Source of the DNA: Acinetobacter sp. ANC 3903
GTDB lineage: Bacteria > Pseudomonadota > Gammaproteobacteria > Pseudomonadales > Moraxellaceae
Direction of reading: 5' to 3'
DNA length: 64,000 bases
Assembly (NCBI RefSeq): GCF_002135315.1
Contig: NZ_NEGA01000017.1
Location: 16,780 to 80,779 of the forward strand
The notes beneath the pieces are model-generated. The model ran no database searches. It worked only from the letters and a program-made list of their open reading frames with translations, and was not told where the DNA came from. Positions 40,366-49,462 of the stretch are shown piece by piece. Made by a program: the position numbers and the translations under genes. Positions within the stretch are counted from its first letter, which is position 1; every line of letters starts with the position of its first letter.

Positions 40366-40406
40366 AGAATGTATTGAGATGATAAAGTTGTGGTTCAATA
40401 CATTCT
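40366..40406. terminator. Hairpin between the TPR lipoprotein and mutT-thiE genes
   Basis: A 12-bp stem (agaatgtattga/tcaatacattct) with a 17-base loop lies between convergent genes. A T-rich tail follows about 15 bases later. Confidence 0.5.
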
Positions 40407-40418
40407 CTGATTCTGTTT

Positions 40419-41318
40419 TTATAAAAATCGCATCCCTGCAATGCCATAGCCACCCTGTTCTTTTGCAGTAGCAAGATCTCCAGCTTGCATGCCACCCAAG
40501 GCAAAAACCGGTATATCCACTTGTGAAACCCAGGCCTTAAACTGTTCCCAACCCAATGCTACAGCGTCTGGATGGGTTACGGTCGGCAATACCGGACTCA
40601 GCAAGATGGCATCACAACCGATCTGCTGTGCCTGTTGCATGGAAGCTAGATCATGACATGCCGCAATGTAACGCTTTCCAAGGGTCAAATCACCCGGTTT
40701 TAAAGCCATTAGTTGTGACTGTTTTAAATGAATGGCTGAAATAGCCTGCTGTTGAATCGAGCTTAATTGTTCAAAAATATCGACATTGACAATGAGCCGA
40801 GGCAAATGCTCCACACTGCGCCCAGCCAGTTCCGTGAGCTGCTGCTGAATTCCCTCGACACGCCAATATAACAACTGATCCTGTTTTAATTGTGCCAGAT
40901 CATCCAACTGCGCTGAAATTTTAATTTGATGCGGCCAATATAGACGCTGAATAATGGACAGATTGGCTTTAGGGAAGTTTAAATCCAGCAATTCTTCACG
41001 GCTATACCAAGTCCAGGGCTGCTGAATTTCATTCAATAAAGCGGTCGGGACGATGGCATGAAATAAATGTAAGTTGACGATCACATCATCATATTCATGC
41101 TCAATCACATCAAAAGCATGCCAGTCATGCAGACCAATTCCCACTTCTTCATAAATTTCACGGCGACACGCAGCCAAGGGTGTTTCACCCTCTTTCACTT
41201 TACCACCGGGAAACTCATATTTATTGCCCTGATGCTGTTTTGCTTCACGCCAGCCTACCAGCACGTTGTTTTGATGCAGTAAAATTGCAATGGCAACATG
41301 AATTATGGGTTTCGACAT
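40419..41318 (-). CDS. mutT: MutT Nudix hydrolase fused to a ThiE-like domain
   Basis: 299 residues, two domains. Residues 1-130 are MutT: the Nudix box GGKVKEGETPLAACRREIYEEVGI is complete, and MutT removes 8-oxo-dGTP. Residues from about 165 on resemble thiamine-phosphate synthase (TIM barrel: RLIVNVDIF, GKRYIAACHDLASMQQAQQIGCDAILLSPVLPT, VPVFALGGMQ-like). The C-terminal domain lacks obvious full ThiE substrate motifs. This fusion recurs in gamma-proteobacteria, and the barrel's role is unclear. Confidence 0.92.
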   Translation of the reverse strand: MSKPIIHVAIAILLHQNNVLVGWREAKQHQGNKYEFPGGKVKEGETPLAACRREIYEEVGIGLHDWHAFDVIEHEYDDVIVNLHLFHAIVPTALLNEIQQPWTWYSREELLDLNFPKANLSIIQRLYWPHQIKISAQLDDLAQLKQDQLLYWRVEGIQQQLTELAGRSVEHLPRLIVNVDIFEQLSSIQQQAISAIHLKQSQLMALKPGDLTLGKRYIAACHDLASMQQAQQIGCDAILLSPVLPTVTHPDAVALGWEQFKAWVSQVDIPVFALGGMQAGDLATAKEQGGYGIAGMRFL

Positions 41319-41406
41319 TCCCTACTCCTTAGCCTGAAAATATTACAGAGTGTAAGCAAATTTAAGTTTTTTATAAAATCTTAAATAAACGATTGACAGA
41401 TACATT

Positions 41407-41426
41407 TGATAATGATTATCATTTAA
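41407..41426. promoter_or_regulatory. Fur box upstream of hemP
   Basis: gataatgattatcatt matches the first 16 positions of the 19-base Fur consensus and forms the expected inverted repeat, 33 bases before the hemP ATG. It predicts repression by iron-loaded Fur. Confidence 0.85.
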
Positions 41427-41457
41427 TAAATTCAATACATACCACGGAATCGACGGA

Positions 41458-41628
41458 ATGAACGCACCATTTAGCTTATTTACTCGTAATAACGATGCAG
41501 CTCACTCACTACCGATGTTGCACTCCAACAACCTGTTTTCTCTGGGTCGAGAAATTCGAATTATGCATGCCGGAGAAGAATACCGTCTACGTTTAACCCG
41601 TAACAATCGACTTATTCTGACCAAATAA
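41458..41628 (+). CDS. hemP: Hemin uptake protein HemP
   Basis: A 56-codon gene that is easily missed. The product ends in NNLFSLGREIRIMHAGEEYRL, then RLTRNNRLILTK, the HemP/HmuP signature. HemP is a small cytoplasmic protein linked to heme uptake; in some bacteria it activates the heme receptor gene. A near-perfect Fur box lies 33 bases upstream, so it is iron-repressed. No TonB receptor or heme transport gene is adjacent, so it stands alone. Confidence 0.92.
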   Translation: MNAPFSLFTRNNDAAHSLPMLHSNNLFSLGREIRIMHAGEEYRLRLTRNNRLILTK

Positions 41629-41751
41629 TAATAATTCACTCAACAATAGATCTCTTTCATAAATCAAAAAATGTTCAATATTAGATTTTTTTAAATCAGC
41701 ATGGCCTCATTTGATTGATTTAGTTTTTTTACCTTTTCGTAGGCAATCTCT

Positions 41752-41825
41752 CTACTTTTGAAAGGTCAAAAGTAGACAAAAACCTTTTGTTTCCCATACA
41801 CGACTTCCTTGTCGTGATGGGAAAC
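41752..41825. repeat. Two strong adjacent hairpins downstream of hemP
   Basis: First hairpin 41752-41775: perfect 10-bp stem ctacttttga/tcaaaagtag with loop aagg. Second hairpin 41789-41825: gtttcccat/atgggaaac with inner cacgac/gtcgtg and a single bulged A, 15 bp in all. Neither has a proper T run, so they look like a REP-type repeat or an RNA element rather than a simple terminator. Confidence 0.55.
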
Positions 41826-41862
41826 GTGGAAACAAGCAGTATGAGCGCAAACATGCTGCTTT

Positions 41863-43206
41863 TTAACGCTGGATATGCAATGGAAATTGCAGCTCAACTT
41901 TTAATCCACCATGTGCCGATCGGGAAAATTGAATTTCACCGGCATGTAATTCAATAATTTTTTTACAAATAGACAGCCCCAATCCTGAACCTTGGGTTTT
42001 GGTACCCAATGCCCGATAAAAGCGCTCACCCAGTCGTTGCAAGACCTCTTCTGTCACAGCTTGTCCATCATCTTCAATCACCATGCTGATGTATGATTGC
42101 TTGTGCTGCATATCAATCCATACATGGCCATTTTGCCCGGCATAACGGATGGCATTGTCCAGCAGATTGCGCAGGCAACTGAAAATGAGTTTGTCATTTC
42201 CAGTAATCACCAGATTTCCGGCGAATTGTGTCTGGATTTGAATATTTTTCTCGGCTGCAAAAGGTTGCAAGGCTTGCAAGACCTCGTTGATCACCCTGCT
42301 CATATTCATTTCAGAGCTGGGCAATTGATTCGTATGGGCCGGGTCCAGTCGTGCCAGTAACAGCAAGTTTTCTAACACCTGTGTGCCACGACTGACATCA
42401 TTTTGGATGCTGACCAAGTCCTGCGCTAAATCTGGATATTTCCGTTTCAATACCTGTAAACGCATTTGAATGGCAGATAATGGTGAACGTAATTCATGCG
42501 AGGCATCCGCAGTAAAGCGCTGTTCTGCCACCAGAGATTGTTCAAGCCGCTGTAATAACTGGTTCAGCTGCCATACCATCGGCTGCAATTCTTTTAATTC
42601 AGGTACCTGCTGATGAATCGGTGCGAGATCATCGGCACTTTTAGCTGAAATTTCTCTGGATAATTGATGAATGACTTTAAATTGGCGTTTTACCGCAAAG
42701 TTTAAAATCAGCCATTGAATGAACCAGAGCACAATTAAAATCAGGCCATAGCCCATGACATTTTGAGCCAAAGCTTTAAAGCGCTCTCCCATCGGCTGCA
42801 ATAGCAGTACCGACGTATTCAGTTCAGGATTTTGCGAGGTATAGATACGCCACAACTGCTGATCGTGCCAAATCAGATCATAACCTTCATCGGCATTATT
42901 TTTGAAGGTTGAAGACAGATGGTCCAAATGGAAATTTTCTGATTCGCTCAGCACCTGTTGCTGATCTTTTAACTGGTATTGAATGTCAAATTCATCACTC
43001 AGTTCATCGACCTGTTGTCCTGAACTCGTACTTACATCTGAAATCAACAGCATATCTGCAATTTCATCCATGATCTGGTCTTGCAGCTGCATGGTCTGGT
43101 ACAGCGAAATCCCCACAAAAAGCAGCAAGGCCAAAACCCCAGCCAACATGGAACTGAATAATGAGGTTTTGATTAACCTGGTTTGTAGAGAAATGGCTTT
43201 TGACAT
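41863..43206 (-). CDS. qseC: Sensor histidine kinase, QseC/PmrB-like
   Basis: 447 residues. Two membrane segments (about 15-36 and 155-178) frame a periplasmic sensor region, with a HAMP-like stretch after them. The H-box is FTADASHELRSPLSAIQMRLQVLKRK with the phospho-accepting His. The N-box is LRNLLDNAIRYA, and the G-box is GTKTQGSGLGLSICKKII. It is one base after the response regulator gene and, with ygiW upstream, repeats the ygiW-qseBC layout. The signal is not readable, and PmrB-type sensors are similar. Confidence 0.9.
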   Translation of the reverse strand: MSKAISLQTRLIKTSLFSSMLAGVLALLLFVGISLYQTMQLQDQIMDEIADMLLISDVSTSSGQQVDELSDEFDIQYQLKDQQQVLSESENFHLDHLSSTFKNNADEGYDLIWHDQQLWRIYTSQNPELNTSVLLLQPMGERFKALAQNVMGYGLILIVLWFIQWLILNFAVKRQFKVIHQLSREISAKSADDLAPIHQQVPELKELQPMVWQLNQLLQRLEQSLVAEQRFTADASHELRSPLSAIQMRLQVLKRKYPDLAQDLVSIQNDVSRGTQVLENLLLLARLDPAHTNQLPSSEMNMSRVINEVLQALQPFAAEKNIQIQTQFAGNLVITGNDKLIFSCLRNLLDNAIRYAGQNGHVWIDMQHKQSYISMVIEDDGQAVTEEVLQRLGERFYRALGTKTQGSGLGLSICKKIIELHAGEIQFSRSAHGGLKVELQFPLHIQR

Positions 43207-43207
43207 A

Positions 43208-43867
43208 CTAACCCTGACTCATGCGATAGCCCAAACCACGAAGGGTCTTGATATATTGGCTGCCTATTTTCTTGCGTAATTGATAGATAAACACTTCTAT
43301 GGCATTACTTTCTATTTCATCGCCCCAAGCATAAAGTGATTCTTCCAGCTGTTCACGGGTAATTACATGCTCCGGCTTTTGCATCAATTTATGTAAAATC
43401 TGAAATTCTTTGGCGGTTAGGTTAATGGTCTTTCCATCCTGAATAAGCATTTTGGCCTGAGGATCGAGGACTAAATTTGCATAGCGCAGATATTGTCCGG
43501 CACTGCTTTGATGCTGGCGTAATTGCGAACGTACACGCGCAGAAAGTTCTTCCAGACTAAACGGCTTGACCAGATAATCATTGGCACCCAAATCCAGCCC
43601 TTCGACACGGTCATGAATAGTGTCCCGCGCGGTAATAAAAATTACAGGGGTTTGTTGCTGATGCGCACGTAAAGCTTTAAGAATGTCATCGCCACTGGCT
43701 TTGGGTAGCCCACGATCGAGCAGGACACAATCATACTGGTGTTGCTCTAGGGCTAAAATGGCATGATCGCCACGTTCCACCCAGTCAATATTATAGCTAT
43801 CCATTTCCAACCATGTTTTGATACTTTCTGCTTGGGAGGCATCATCTTCTGCCAGTAAGATTCGCAT
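43208..43867 (-). CDS. qseB: OmpR-family response regulator, QseB/PmrA-like
   Basis: 219 residues. The receiver domain runs to about 115 with acidic pocket LAEDDA, the phospho-acceptor Asp in YDCVLLDRGLP, the Thr in PVIFITARD and Lys in YLVKPF. The winged-helix DNA-binding domain is from about 125 (LTAKEFQILHKLMQKPEHVITREQL, VFIYQLRKKIG, LRGLGYRM). It is paired with the downstream kinase. ygiW lies 124 bases upstream. Confidence 0.93.
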   Translation of the reverse strand: MRILLAEDDASQAESIKTWLEMDSYNIDWVERGDHAILALEQHQYDCVLLDRGLPKASGDDILKALRAHQQQTPVIFITARDTIHDRVEGLDLGANDYLVKPFSLEELSARVRSQLRQHQSSAGQYLRYANLVLDPQAKMLIQDGKTINLTAKEFQILHKLMQKPEHVITREQLEESLYAWGDEIESNAIEVFIYQLRKKIGSQYIKTLRGLGYRMSQG

Positions 43868-43991
43868 GTGTAGTTCTCAGCTATTTGGCATATTCTACTT
43901 TTAAGATAACATGCTTTAAAAAGATGCCAGAATGAAAAAAAAACCACATGAATATCTCATGTGGTTTTAGGGAAGAACCTAAAAGAATCAC

Positions 43992-44354
43992 TTAGAAACG
44001 GATGGTATCCACATCAATTTCAACGCGTTTAGCCGGTTTGTAATCGATATCGACTTCACCGGTGATGGTCACAGGTGTTTTGGCATTTACGGGTTTACCT
44101 TGCCATAACTCATCGTCAATCTCGACCGTCATGGTGCTGGTATTATCACGGAACTGGTATTTTTCATCACCGACTGCTTTCACCACATAACCTTTAAGCT
44201 GTACTTTGCTATCATCTTTTAAAGTTAAGGCCTGTTTAACCGTGGTGGTTTTTTGTGGCGCAATGGCAGCTTGATTCACGGCAGTATTTGCGATGGCAAA
44301 TGTCGTTGCACCAATTAAACCAGTAATTAAAGCTGCTTTAGAGATCATGTTCAT
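43992..44354 (-). CDS. ygiW: YgiW/YdeI-family (BOF) periplasmic stress protein
   Basis: 120 residues: a signal peptide (about 1-22), then one small OB-fold domain of the bacterial OB-fold (BOF) family: VKQALTLKDDSKVQLKGYVVKAVGDEKYQFRDNTSTMTVEIDDELW, then VTITGEVD and PAKRVEIDVDTIRF. Relatives YgiW and YdeI protect against peroxide and cationic peptides. Its position upstream of a QseBC-like pair repeats the enterobacterial ygiW-qseBC order and suggests co-regulation. Confidence 0.92.
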   Translation of the reverse strand: MNMISKAALITGLIGATTFAIANTAVNQAAIAPQKTTTVKQALTLKDDSKVQLKGYVVKAVGDEKYQFRDNTSTMTVEIDDELWQGKPVNAKTPVTITGEVDIDYKPAKRVEIDVDTIRF

Positions 44355-44451
44355 GTTGAAGCCCTCATCTTTTTGTTCATCATTTCGATGAAGTGATTAA
44401 AACAAATCCAGATGAGGTGAATCTTAAGATTGCTGCTTTTTTAAAAATCGC

Positions 44452-46209
44452 TTAATTCAAAGGAACAACCCGCAACACTTCTTCCAAAGTGGTCAGTCCA
44501 TCCAAAACTTTACGTGCCCCCGCAATACGCAGCGGTTCAACGTCCTCTTTCTTGGCTTGTTGACGCAATTCATTTAAATTGGCATTGGCACTAATCAGTT
44601 GTTTGGTCTCTAAACTTAAAGGCATAAATTCATAGATTCCGACACGCCCTTTATAGCCTGTATGTCGACACGCTTCACAACCGACCGCTTGAAACACAAA
44701 GTTTGGCATCTCGATCGTAAAGTCGTAGGTCAAATGCTTCCACTCTTGCTCATTGATAAAGGTTTCAGCTTTACAATGCGGGCAAAGTTTACGGACCAGA
44801 CGCTGTGCAAGCACGCCCAAAATGGTCGCCGCGGTTAAAAATGGCTGCACACCTAAATCATGTAAACGGGTCAAACTTGAAGGTGCATCATTGGTATGCA
44901 AGGTCGATAACACCAAGTGACCGGTCAATGCAGCTTGAATCGCCATATTGGCGGTATCATGATCACGAATCTCCCCGACCATAATAATATCCGGGTCCTG
45001 ACGCATCAGCGCACGTACCCCATCAGCAAAACCTAAATCAATCCCCTGATTCACCTGCATCTGGTTAAAGCTCGGTTCCAGCATCTCGATCGGATCTTCA
45101 ATGGTACAGACATTGACTTGTTCAGTGGCCAGCTGTTTCAGCGAAGAATATAGCGTCGTGGTTTTACCTGAACCAGTTGGCCCGGTGACTAAAATAATGC
45201 CGTGACTATGTGCAGTTAAAGCCTGCCACTCACTCAGTAACCCGCCTTCAAAACCGAGCTGATGAAAACTGCGTACCAACACTTCCGGATCAAAAATACG
45301 CATCACCATTTTTTCGCCAAAAGCCGTAGGCAAGGTGGATAGACGTAACTCTGTTTCCTGTCCTTTAGGCGTACGGGTTTTTAAGCGGCCATCCTGAGGT
45401 TTACGTTTTTCCGCCACATTCATGCGACCCAAAATCTTAATCCGCGAGATCACTGCAGTCAGGGTATTGGCAGGCATTTTATAAATGGTATGTAACACGC
45501 CATCAATACGGAAACGCACTTTACCGGTGTCTTTACGTGGTTCCAGATGAATATCACTCGCACCCTGCTCAAAAGCGAACTGCAATACCCAGTCCACCAG
45601 CTTGACAATGTGCTGATCATTGGCATCCGGATTTTGCGTATCGCCCAGTTGCAACAATGCTTCTACACCTTTGTTATCACGGTCATAGGCACTGGATTTT
45701 TGCGATGAGTTAACCGCACGGCTGACCTGATAATATTCCACCAGATAGCGCTGCAACTGATCTGGGCTTAATAGTACACACTGAATTTTTTTCGGGGCAA
45801 TCGTATGTTGAAGATTGGCCACCCATTCCGTTTTAAACGGTTGATCGGTCGCGATTAGCACTTGATCCGCCTGAATTTCAACCGCCAGGATTTTATTACG
45901 CACGGCAAATTCTTGCGACATGATACTGGTCAGTGCCTGCACATCTGCTTTTAACGGGTCAATAATATAAAAAGGGATATTGGCTTTGTCTGCAATCCAC
46001 TGACATAAACGGTTTAAAGTCAGTGTCGATTGAGGATGGGCTTGATCAACCAGATTAAAATGCGCAATCCACTGCAAGGGATGCCATTTCAATTGCTCAC
46101 GCTGGCGGTGTGTGGTTTGGATCAGCAGTTTGTTGCGCTCGGTAATGCGTCCATCTTTTTGTAATTGTTCCAGACACCACGAAGTATCCATTTCAAAATT
46201 AAAATTCAT
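44452..46209 (-). CDS. gspE: GspE/PulE-family secretion ATPase
   Basis: 585 residues from the ATG at 46209 (an upstream start at 46230 adds seven residues). It has an N-terminal MshEN/GspE-N region, then the ATPase: GASDIHLEP, Walker A GPTGSGKTTTLYSSL, an Asp box CTIEDPIEM, Walker B IIMVGEIRDHDTANMAIQAALTGHLVLSTLHTNDA, and a Zn tetracysteine CPHC...CEACRHTGYKGRVGIYE. It is the assembly motor of a type II secretion system or a PilB paralogue. It is an orphan here with no pilC/gspF neighbour. Acinetobacter T2SS genes are known to be scattered, which favours gspE. Confidence 0.88.
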   Translation of the reverse strand: MNFNFEMDTSWCLEQLQKDGRITERNKLLIQTTHRQREQLKWHPLQWIAHFNLVDQAHPQSTLTLNRLCQWIADKANIPFYIIDPLKADVQALTSIMSQEFAVRNKILAVEIQADQVLIATDQPFKTEWVANLQHTIAPKKIQCVLLSPDQLQRYLVEYYQVSRAVNSSQKSSAYDRDNKGVEALLQLGDTQNPDANDQHIVKLVDWVLQFAFEQGASDIHLEPRKDTGKVRFRIDGVLHTIYKMPANTLTAVISRIKILGRMNVAEKRKPQDGRLKTRTPKGQETELRLSTLPTAFGEKMVMRIFDPEVLVRSFHQLGFEGGLLSEWQALTAHSHGIILVTGPTGSGKTTTLYSSLKQLATEQVNVCTIEDPIEMLEPSFNQMQVNQGIDLGFADGVRALMRQDPDIIMVGEIRDHDTANMAIQAALTGHLVLSTLHTNDAPSSLTRLHDLGVQPFLTAATILGVLAQRLVRKLCPHCKAETFINEQEWKHLTYDFTIEMPNFVFQAVGCEACRHTGYKGRVGIYEFMPLSLETKQLISANANLNELRQQAKKEDVEPLRIAGARKVLDGLTTLEEVLRVVPLN

Positions 46210-46449
46210 TGTTCTAAGCCCCAAAATCAACCCACACTATAACAAACTAACTTTCATCTGACTTAAATCGCTTTTAGAAAAACAGTATCCCCCGACCATT
46301 TCTCTGCCCAAGCTATTTTGTAGATTGTTTATAGCAAAACTATAGCGTGTTTTCCCGTCAAGAGGCTTTTACTTTCATCCATTTATGGCCAATAATGCTT
46401 CATGTGTTGCTGAAATAACCACCATACTTGCAGATGCCCAATCGAGTAA

Positions 46450-47718
46450 ATGAACCCTGTGAATAATATAATGAATCTGTCGCTTCAAACGACATCCTTT
46501 CAAGAATTGCTGATGATTATGGCAGCGGCATTAGGCTGTGGCTTGCTGATTGGCCTGGAACGTGAGCGTAGCAAGCAACGTGAAAATCAGCACAGTTTTG
46601 CCGGAGTTCGTTCATTTACCATTTGCGCCTTATTGGGTGCACTGTGTTTTGCTTTTGGCCATATTTTTGGCGTGATGGGTGCGCTGATTGTAGGCGGTAT
46701 CGGGATTTTTTCACTGAAGAACCAGTTGCAAGATCCAGGGGTCACTACAGAACTGGCTTTTGTCATGACCTATTTTATTGGGGCATTATGTATCTGGAAT
46801 ATCACACTGGCGGCAAGTTTATCCGTTGTGCTGACCGTTATTTTAATGATGAAACATTCGATTCATGGCTTTGCAGGAAAATGGATTACTGAAGCAGAAT
46901 TTAGAGATGGCTTATTTTTACTGGCCCTGATTTTAATTGGCTTGCCGCTTACTCCCAATACCCCGTTATGGGGCTCAGTTCTCAACCCGCATATTATTTT
47001 AAAACTGCTGACCATTATACTGGTTGTTCAAGCATTGGCACATATTGCCAAACGTTTACTTTCAAGCAAGAAAGCACTCATGCTTTCTTCAATCGCTTCC
47101 GGATTTGTTTCCAGTACCGCAACCATTGCACATTTAGGCGTGCAGGTGCGTAATGGTGAAGTCGATGCCCGTTCCAATGCCGGTGCAGCACTGATGTCAT
47201 GCATTTCAACTTTAGTGCTGCTCTTCATTGTGGTCGGCGGTGTGTCTTTAACCTGGCTAAAACTGCTGATACTTCCCTCGCTCATTGCCATCGCAATTTT
47301 AGCGCTTTGTGCTTACTGGCTTTTACACAAAGCGGAACCTGTCGAAGAAACAGAGCCTGAAGATAGTCCAATGTTTAGCTTAAAAGAAGCGGTCATCATT
47401 GCAGTTACTTTAACCTTGATTCAGGCGGGCGTTTATGGACTTGAACTCCTACTCGGTGATGCAGGTTTAATTGCAGGTACACTCTTGGCTTCACTGTTTG
47501 AAATTCATGCCGCTGCAGCCGCTGTGGTTGTTCAAGGTGAACCTACAAACACCAGTTTACTCTACGCAATGATGTTAGGTCTGACTGCCCATGCCGTTTC
47601 TAAATGCATTAATGCAGCCATAAGCGGAGGATTAAAATTTGCACTTTATTTTGCTCCGGTACAAATTCTGCATATGCTGGTTTTAATTGCGGTACTGTGG
47701 TGGACGGTACCAGCTTAG
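46450..47718 (+). CDS. MgtC/SapB-family membrane protein with DUF4010 domain
   Basis: 422 residues with about 12 membrane segments. The N-terminal part has the MgtC motif LGCGLLIGLERERSKQRENQHSFAGVRSFTICALLGAL. The C-terminal half is the DUF4010 membrane domain. MgtC proteins relate to magnesium homeostasis and ATP-synthase control in pathogens, but this long form is uncharacterised. It is divergent from the gspE gene. Confidence 0.88.
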   Translation: MNPVNNIMNLSLQTTSFQELLMIMAAALGCGLLIGLERERSKQRENQHSFAGVRSFTICALLGALCFAFGHIFGVMGALIVGGIGIFSLKNQLQDPGVTTELAFVMTYFIGALCIWNITLAASLSVVLTVILMMKHSIHGFAGKWITEAEFRDGLFLLALILIGLPLTPNTPLWGSVLNPHIILKLLTIILVVQALAHIAKRLLSSKKALMLSSIASGFVSSTATIAHLGVQVRNGEVDARSNAGAALMSCISTLVLLFIVVGGVSLTWLKLLILPSLIAIAILALCAYWLLHKAEPVEETEPEDSPMFSLKEAVIIAVTLTLIQAGVYGLELLLGDAGLIAGTLLASLFEIHAAAAAVVVQGEPTNTSLLYAMMLGLTAHAVSKCINAAISGGLKFALYFAPVQILHMLVLIAVLWWTVPA

Positions 47719-47739
47719 GCTTGAGCCAAATGGTACGCA

Positions 47740-48459
47740 TTACAACAACTCTTCCAACTCCTGAATTTCTACCCCTTTTGCAGTCACTTTAAATTTGACA
47801 TTGATTGCCGAAAACAGCATGCCATATAACCGCTCTGCATCTTCCTGATAAGCCGGACGCGGATCTAAAGCCAGCACCTGTTCCAGTTCATTTACAATTT
47901 GCGCTGTCAGTGTATTGTGCTTGAGTAAAGTCTGCTTTTTCTGCTCAGCACTTTCTGTCCAAATAACCGTCATTCGTTCAGGCTCATCCTGTGCATAGCC
48001 ACTTTGCGCCGTGATTACAGCATCTGAATATTGAATATAGGGTTTAATATCGACAATCGGCGTGCCATCCAGAAGATCACTGCCCGTCACATAGACACGT
48101 ACAGACTTGCCCACTTTCTTCACTGCTTTCAACTGAACCACAGATAAACCAAGGGGTGATGGACGGTACATGCTGCGTGTGGCAAATACCCCGATTTTTT
48201 TATTGCCACCCAAGCGTGGCGGTCGCACTTGCGGTCTAAACTTTTGACTTTCTTGCTGATTTTTATTGTCATGGAACTGCCACAACAGCCAGAGATGACT
48301 AAATTCCTCAATCCCCTCAAATGCCAGCAAATCATTATAAGGTTCCACCATTTCAATATAGGATTCAACCTGTACCAAATTGGGTTGTCGTGGAATGCCA
48401 AATTTTTCCTTATAGGGCGATTTCATATACCCGATTATTGGCATTTTAAGCTCAGTCAT
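47740..48459 (-). CDS. trmO: tRNA m6t6A37 methyltransferase TrmO (TsaA/YaeB family)
   Basis: 239 residues from the ATG at 48459. TrmO adds the N6-methyl group to t6A at position 37 of tRNA-Thr using SAM. The N-terminal beta-barrel is clear: GYMKSPYKEKFGIPRQPNLV, HLWLLWQFHDN, RPPRLGGNKKIGVFATRSMYRPSPLGLSVVQL (SAM site) and SDLLDGTPIVDIKPYI. The C-terminal domain carries the DPRPAY motif near 195. It is divergent from fpr. Confidence 0.94.
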   Translation of the reverse strand: MTELKMPIIGYMKSPYKEKFGIPRQPNLVQVESYIEMVEPYNDLLAFEGIEEFSHLWLLWQFHDNKNQQESQKFRPQVRPPRLGGNKKIGVFATRSMYRPSPLGLSVVQLKAVKKVGKSVRVYVTGSDLLDGTPIVDIKPYIQYSDAVITAQSGYAQDEPERMTVIWTESAEQKKQTLLKHNTLTAQIVNELEQVLALDPRPAYQEDAERLYGMLFSAINVKFKVTAKGVEIQELEELL

Positions 48460-48564
48460 AATCACTTTTTCTGATAAGTTCAATTAAATATATTCAGTTT
48501 ATCGAGAATGTTTTTAGATTAGAATAGTAAGCTGTTCTAATTTGATAACTTATTGAGACCTTTA

Positions 48565-49344
48565 ATGGCTGCTTTCAACGTCGAAAAGATTACTCACGTC
48601 CACCACTGGAATGACACTTTATTCTCGTTTAAAACCACTCGTGACACTGCATTGCGTTTTAAAAACGGACAATTTGTGATGATCGGTCTTGAAGTGAATG
48701 GTAAGCCTTTAATGCGCGCTTATTCAATTGCAAGTGCTAACTATGAAGAAGAACTCGAGTTTTTCTCTATTAAAGTGCCAGATGGGCCTTTAACTTCTAT
48801 TCTCCAAAAAGTAAAAGTTGGCGACGACATTTTAGTTTCACGTAAACCGACAGGCACTTTGGTTCTTGACGATTTAAACCCGGGTAAAAACTTGTACCTT
48901 CTTTCTTCAGGTACCGGTCTTGCGCCTTTCCTTTCGGTGATTCGCGATCCTGAAACATATGAACGTTTTGAAAAAATCATCGTTGTTCATGGCACACGTT
49001 TCATTTCAGAATTGGCTTACCAAGACCTGATTGAAAACGAAATTCCAAACCATGAATTCTTCGGTGAACTAGGTGCTAAAGAGAAATTAGTCTATTACCC
49101 AACTGTAACTCGTGAAGAATTCCATACTCAAGGCCGTGTAACCACTGCAATTGAATCTGGTCAATTATTCGAGAAAATTGGTTTGCCACGTTTCAACCCG
49201 GAAACTGACCGTGCAATGCTTTGCGGTAGCCCAGCATTCCTGGACGACGTTGCTGCACTTCTTGACCAACACGGTTTAAAAGAATCTCCAAAAATGGGCG
49301 TTCTTGGCGACTACGTGATTGAACGTGCATTCGTTGAAAAATAA
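48565..49344 (+). CDS. fpr: Ferredoxin-NADP+ reductase
   Basis: 259 residues from the ATG at 48565. FAD domain motif MRAYSIASANYEEELEF (RxYS), then LLSSGTGLAPFLSVIRDP (NADP phosphate loop), CGSPAFLDDV and a C-terminus GVLGDYVIERAFVEK with the terminal extension of the bacterial Fpr subclass. It moves electrons between NADPH and ferredoxin or flavodoxin, in Fe-S repair and redox stress. It could serve the ferredoxin at 52916. Confidence 0.95.
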   Translation: MAAFNVEKITHVHHWNDTLFSFKTTRDTALRFKNGQFVMIGLEVNGKPLMRAYSIASANYEEELEFFSIKVPDGPLTSILQKVKVGDDILVSRKPTGTLVLDDLNPGKNLYLLSSGTGLAPFLSVIRDPETYERFEKIIVVHGTRFISELAYQDLIENEIPNHEFFGELGAKEKLVYYPTVTREEFHTQGRVTTAIESGQLFEKIGLPRFNPETDRAMLCGSPAFLDDVAALLDQHGLKESPKMGVLGDYVIERAFVEK

Positions 49345-49373
49345 GATGCTATAGTAGATATCGCATTTTAAAG

Positions 49374-49399
49374 ACCGAGGTTAATGCCTCGGTTTTTTA
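49374..49399 (+). terminator. Terminator after fpr
   Basis: A 7-bp stem accgagg/cctcggt with a 6-base loop is followed by six T on the + strand, 29 bases after the stop. Confidence 0.85.
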
Positions 49400-49462
49400 T
49401 TTACTCATTTCAAACATTTGGATAAGATCAAAATAATAAAAAAATGATTGATTATTAAAGTA

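Noticed and set aside
43208..43867. PmrA of the pmrCAB operon
   Set aside because: No pmrC phosphoethanolamine transferase gene is adjacent, and ygiW lies upstream, so QseB-like is preferred.
43753..43947. 64-codon minus frame upstream of the response regulator
   Set aside because: Shadow frame over the 5' end of qseB, with no ribosome site.
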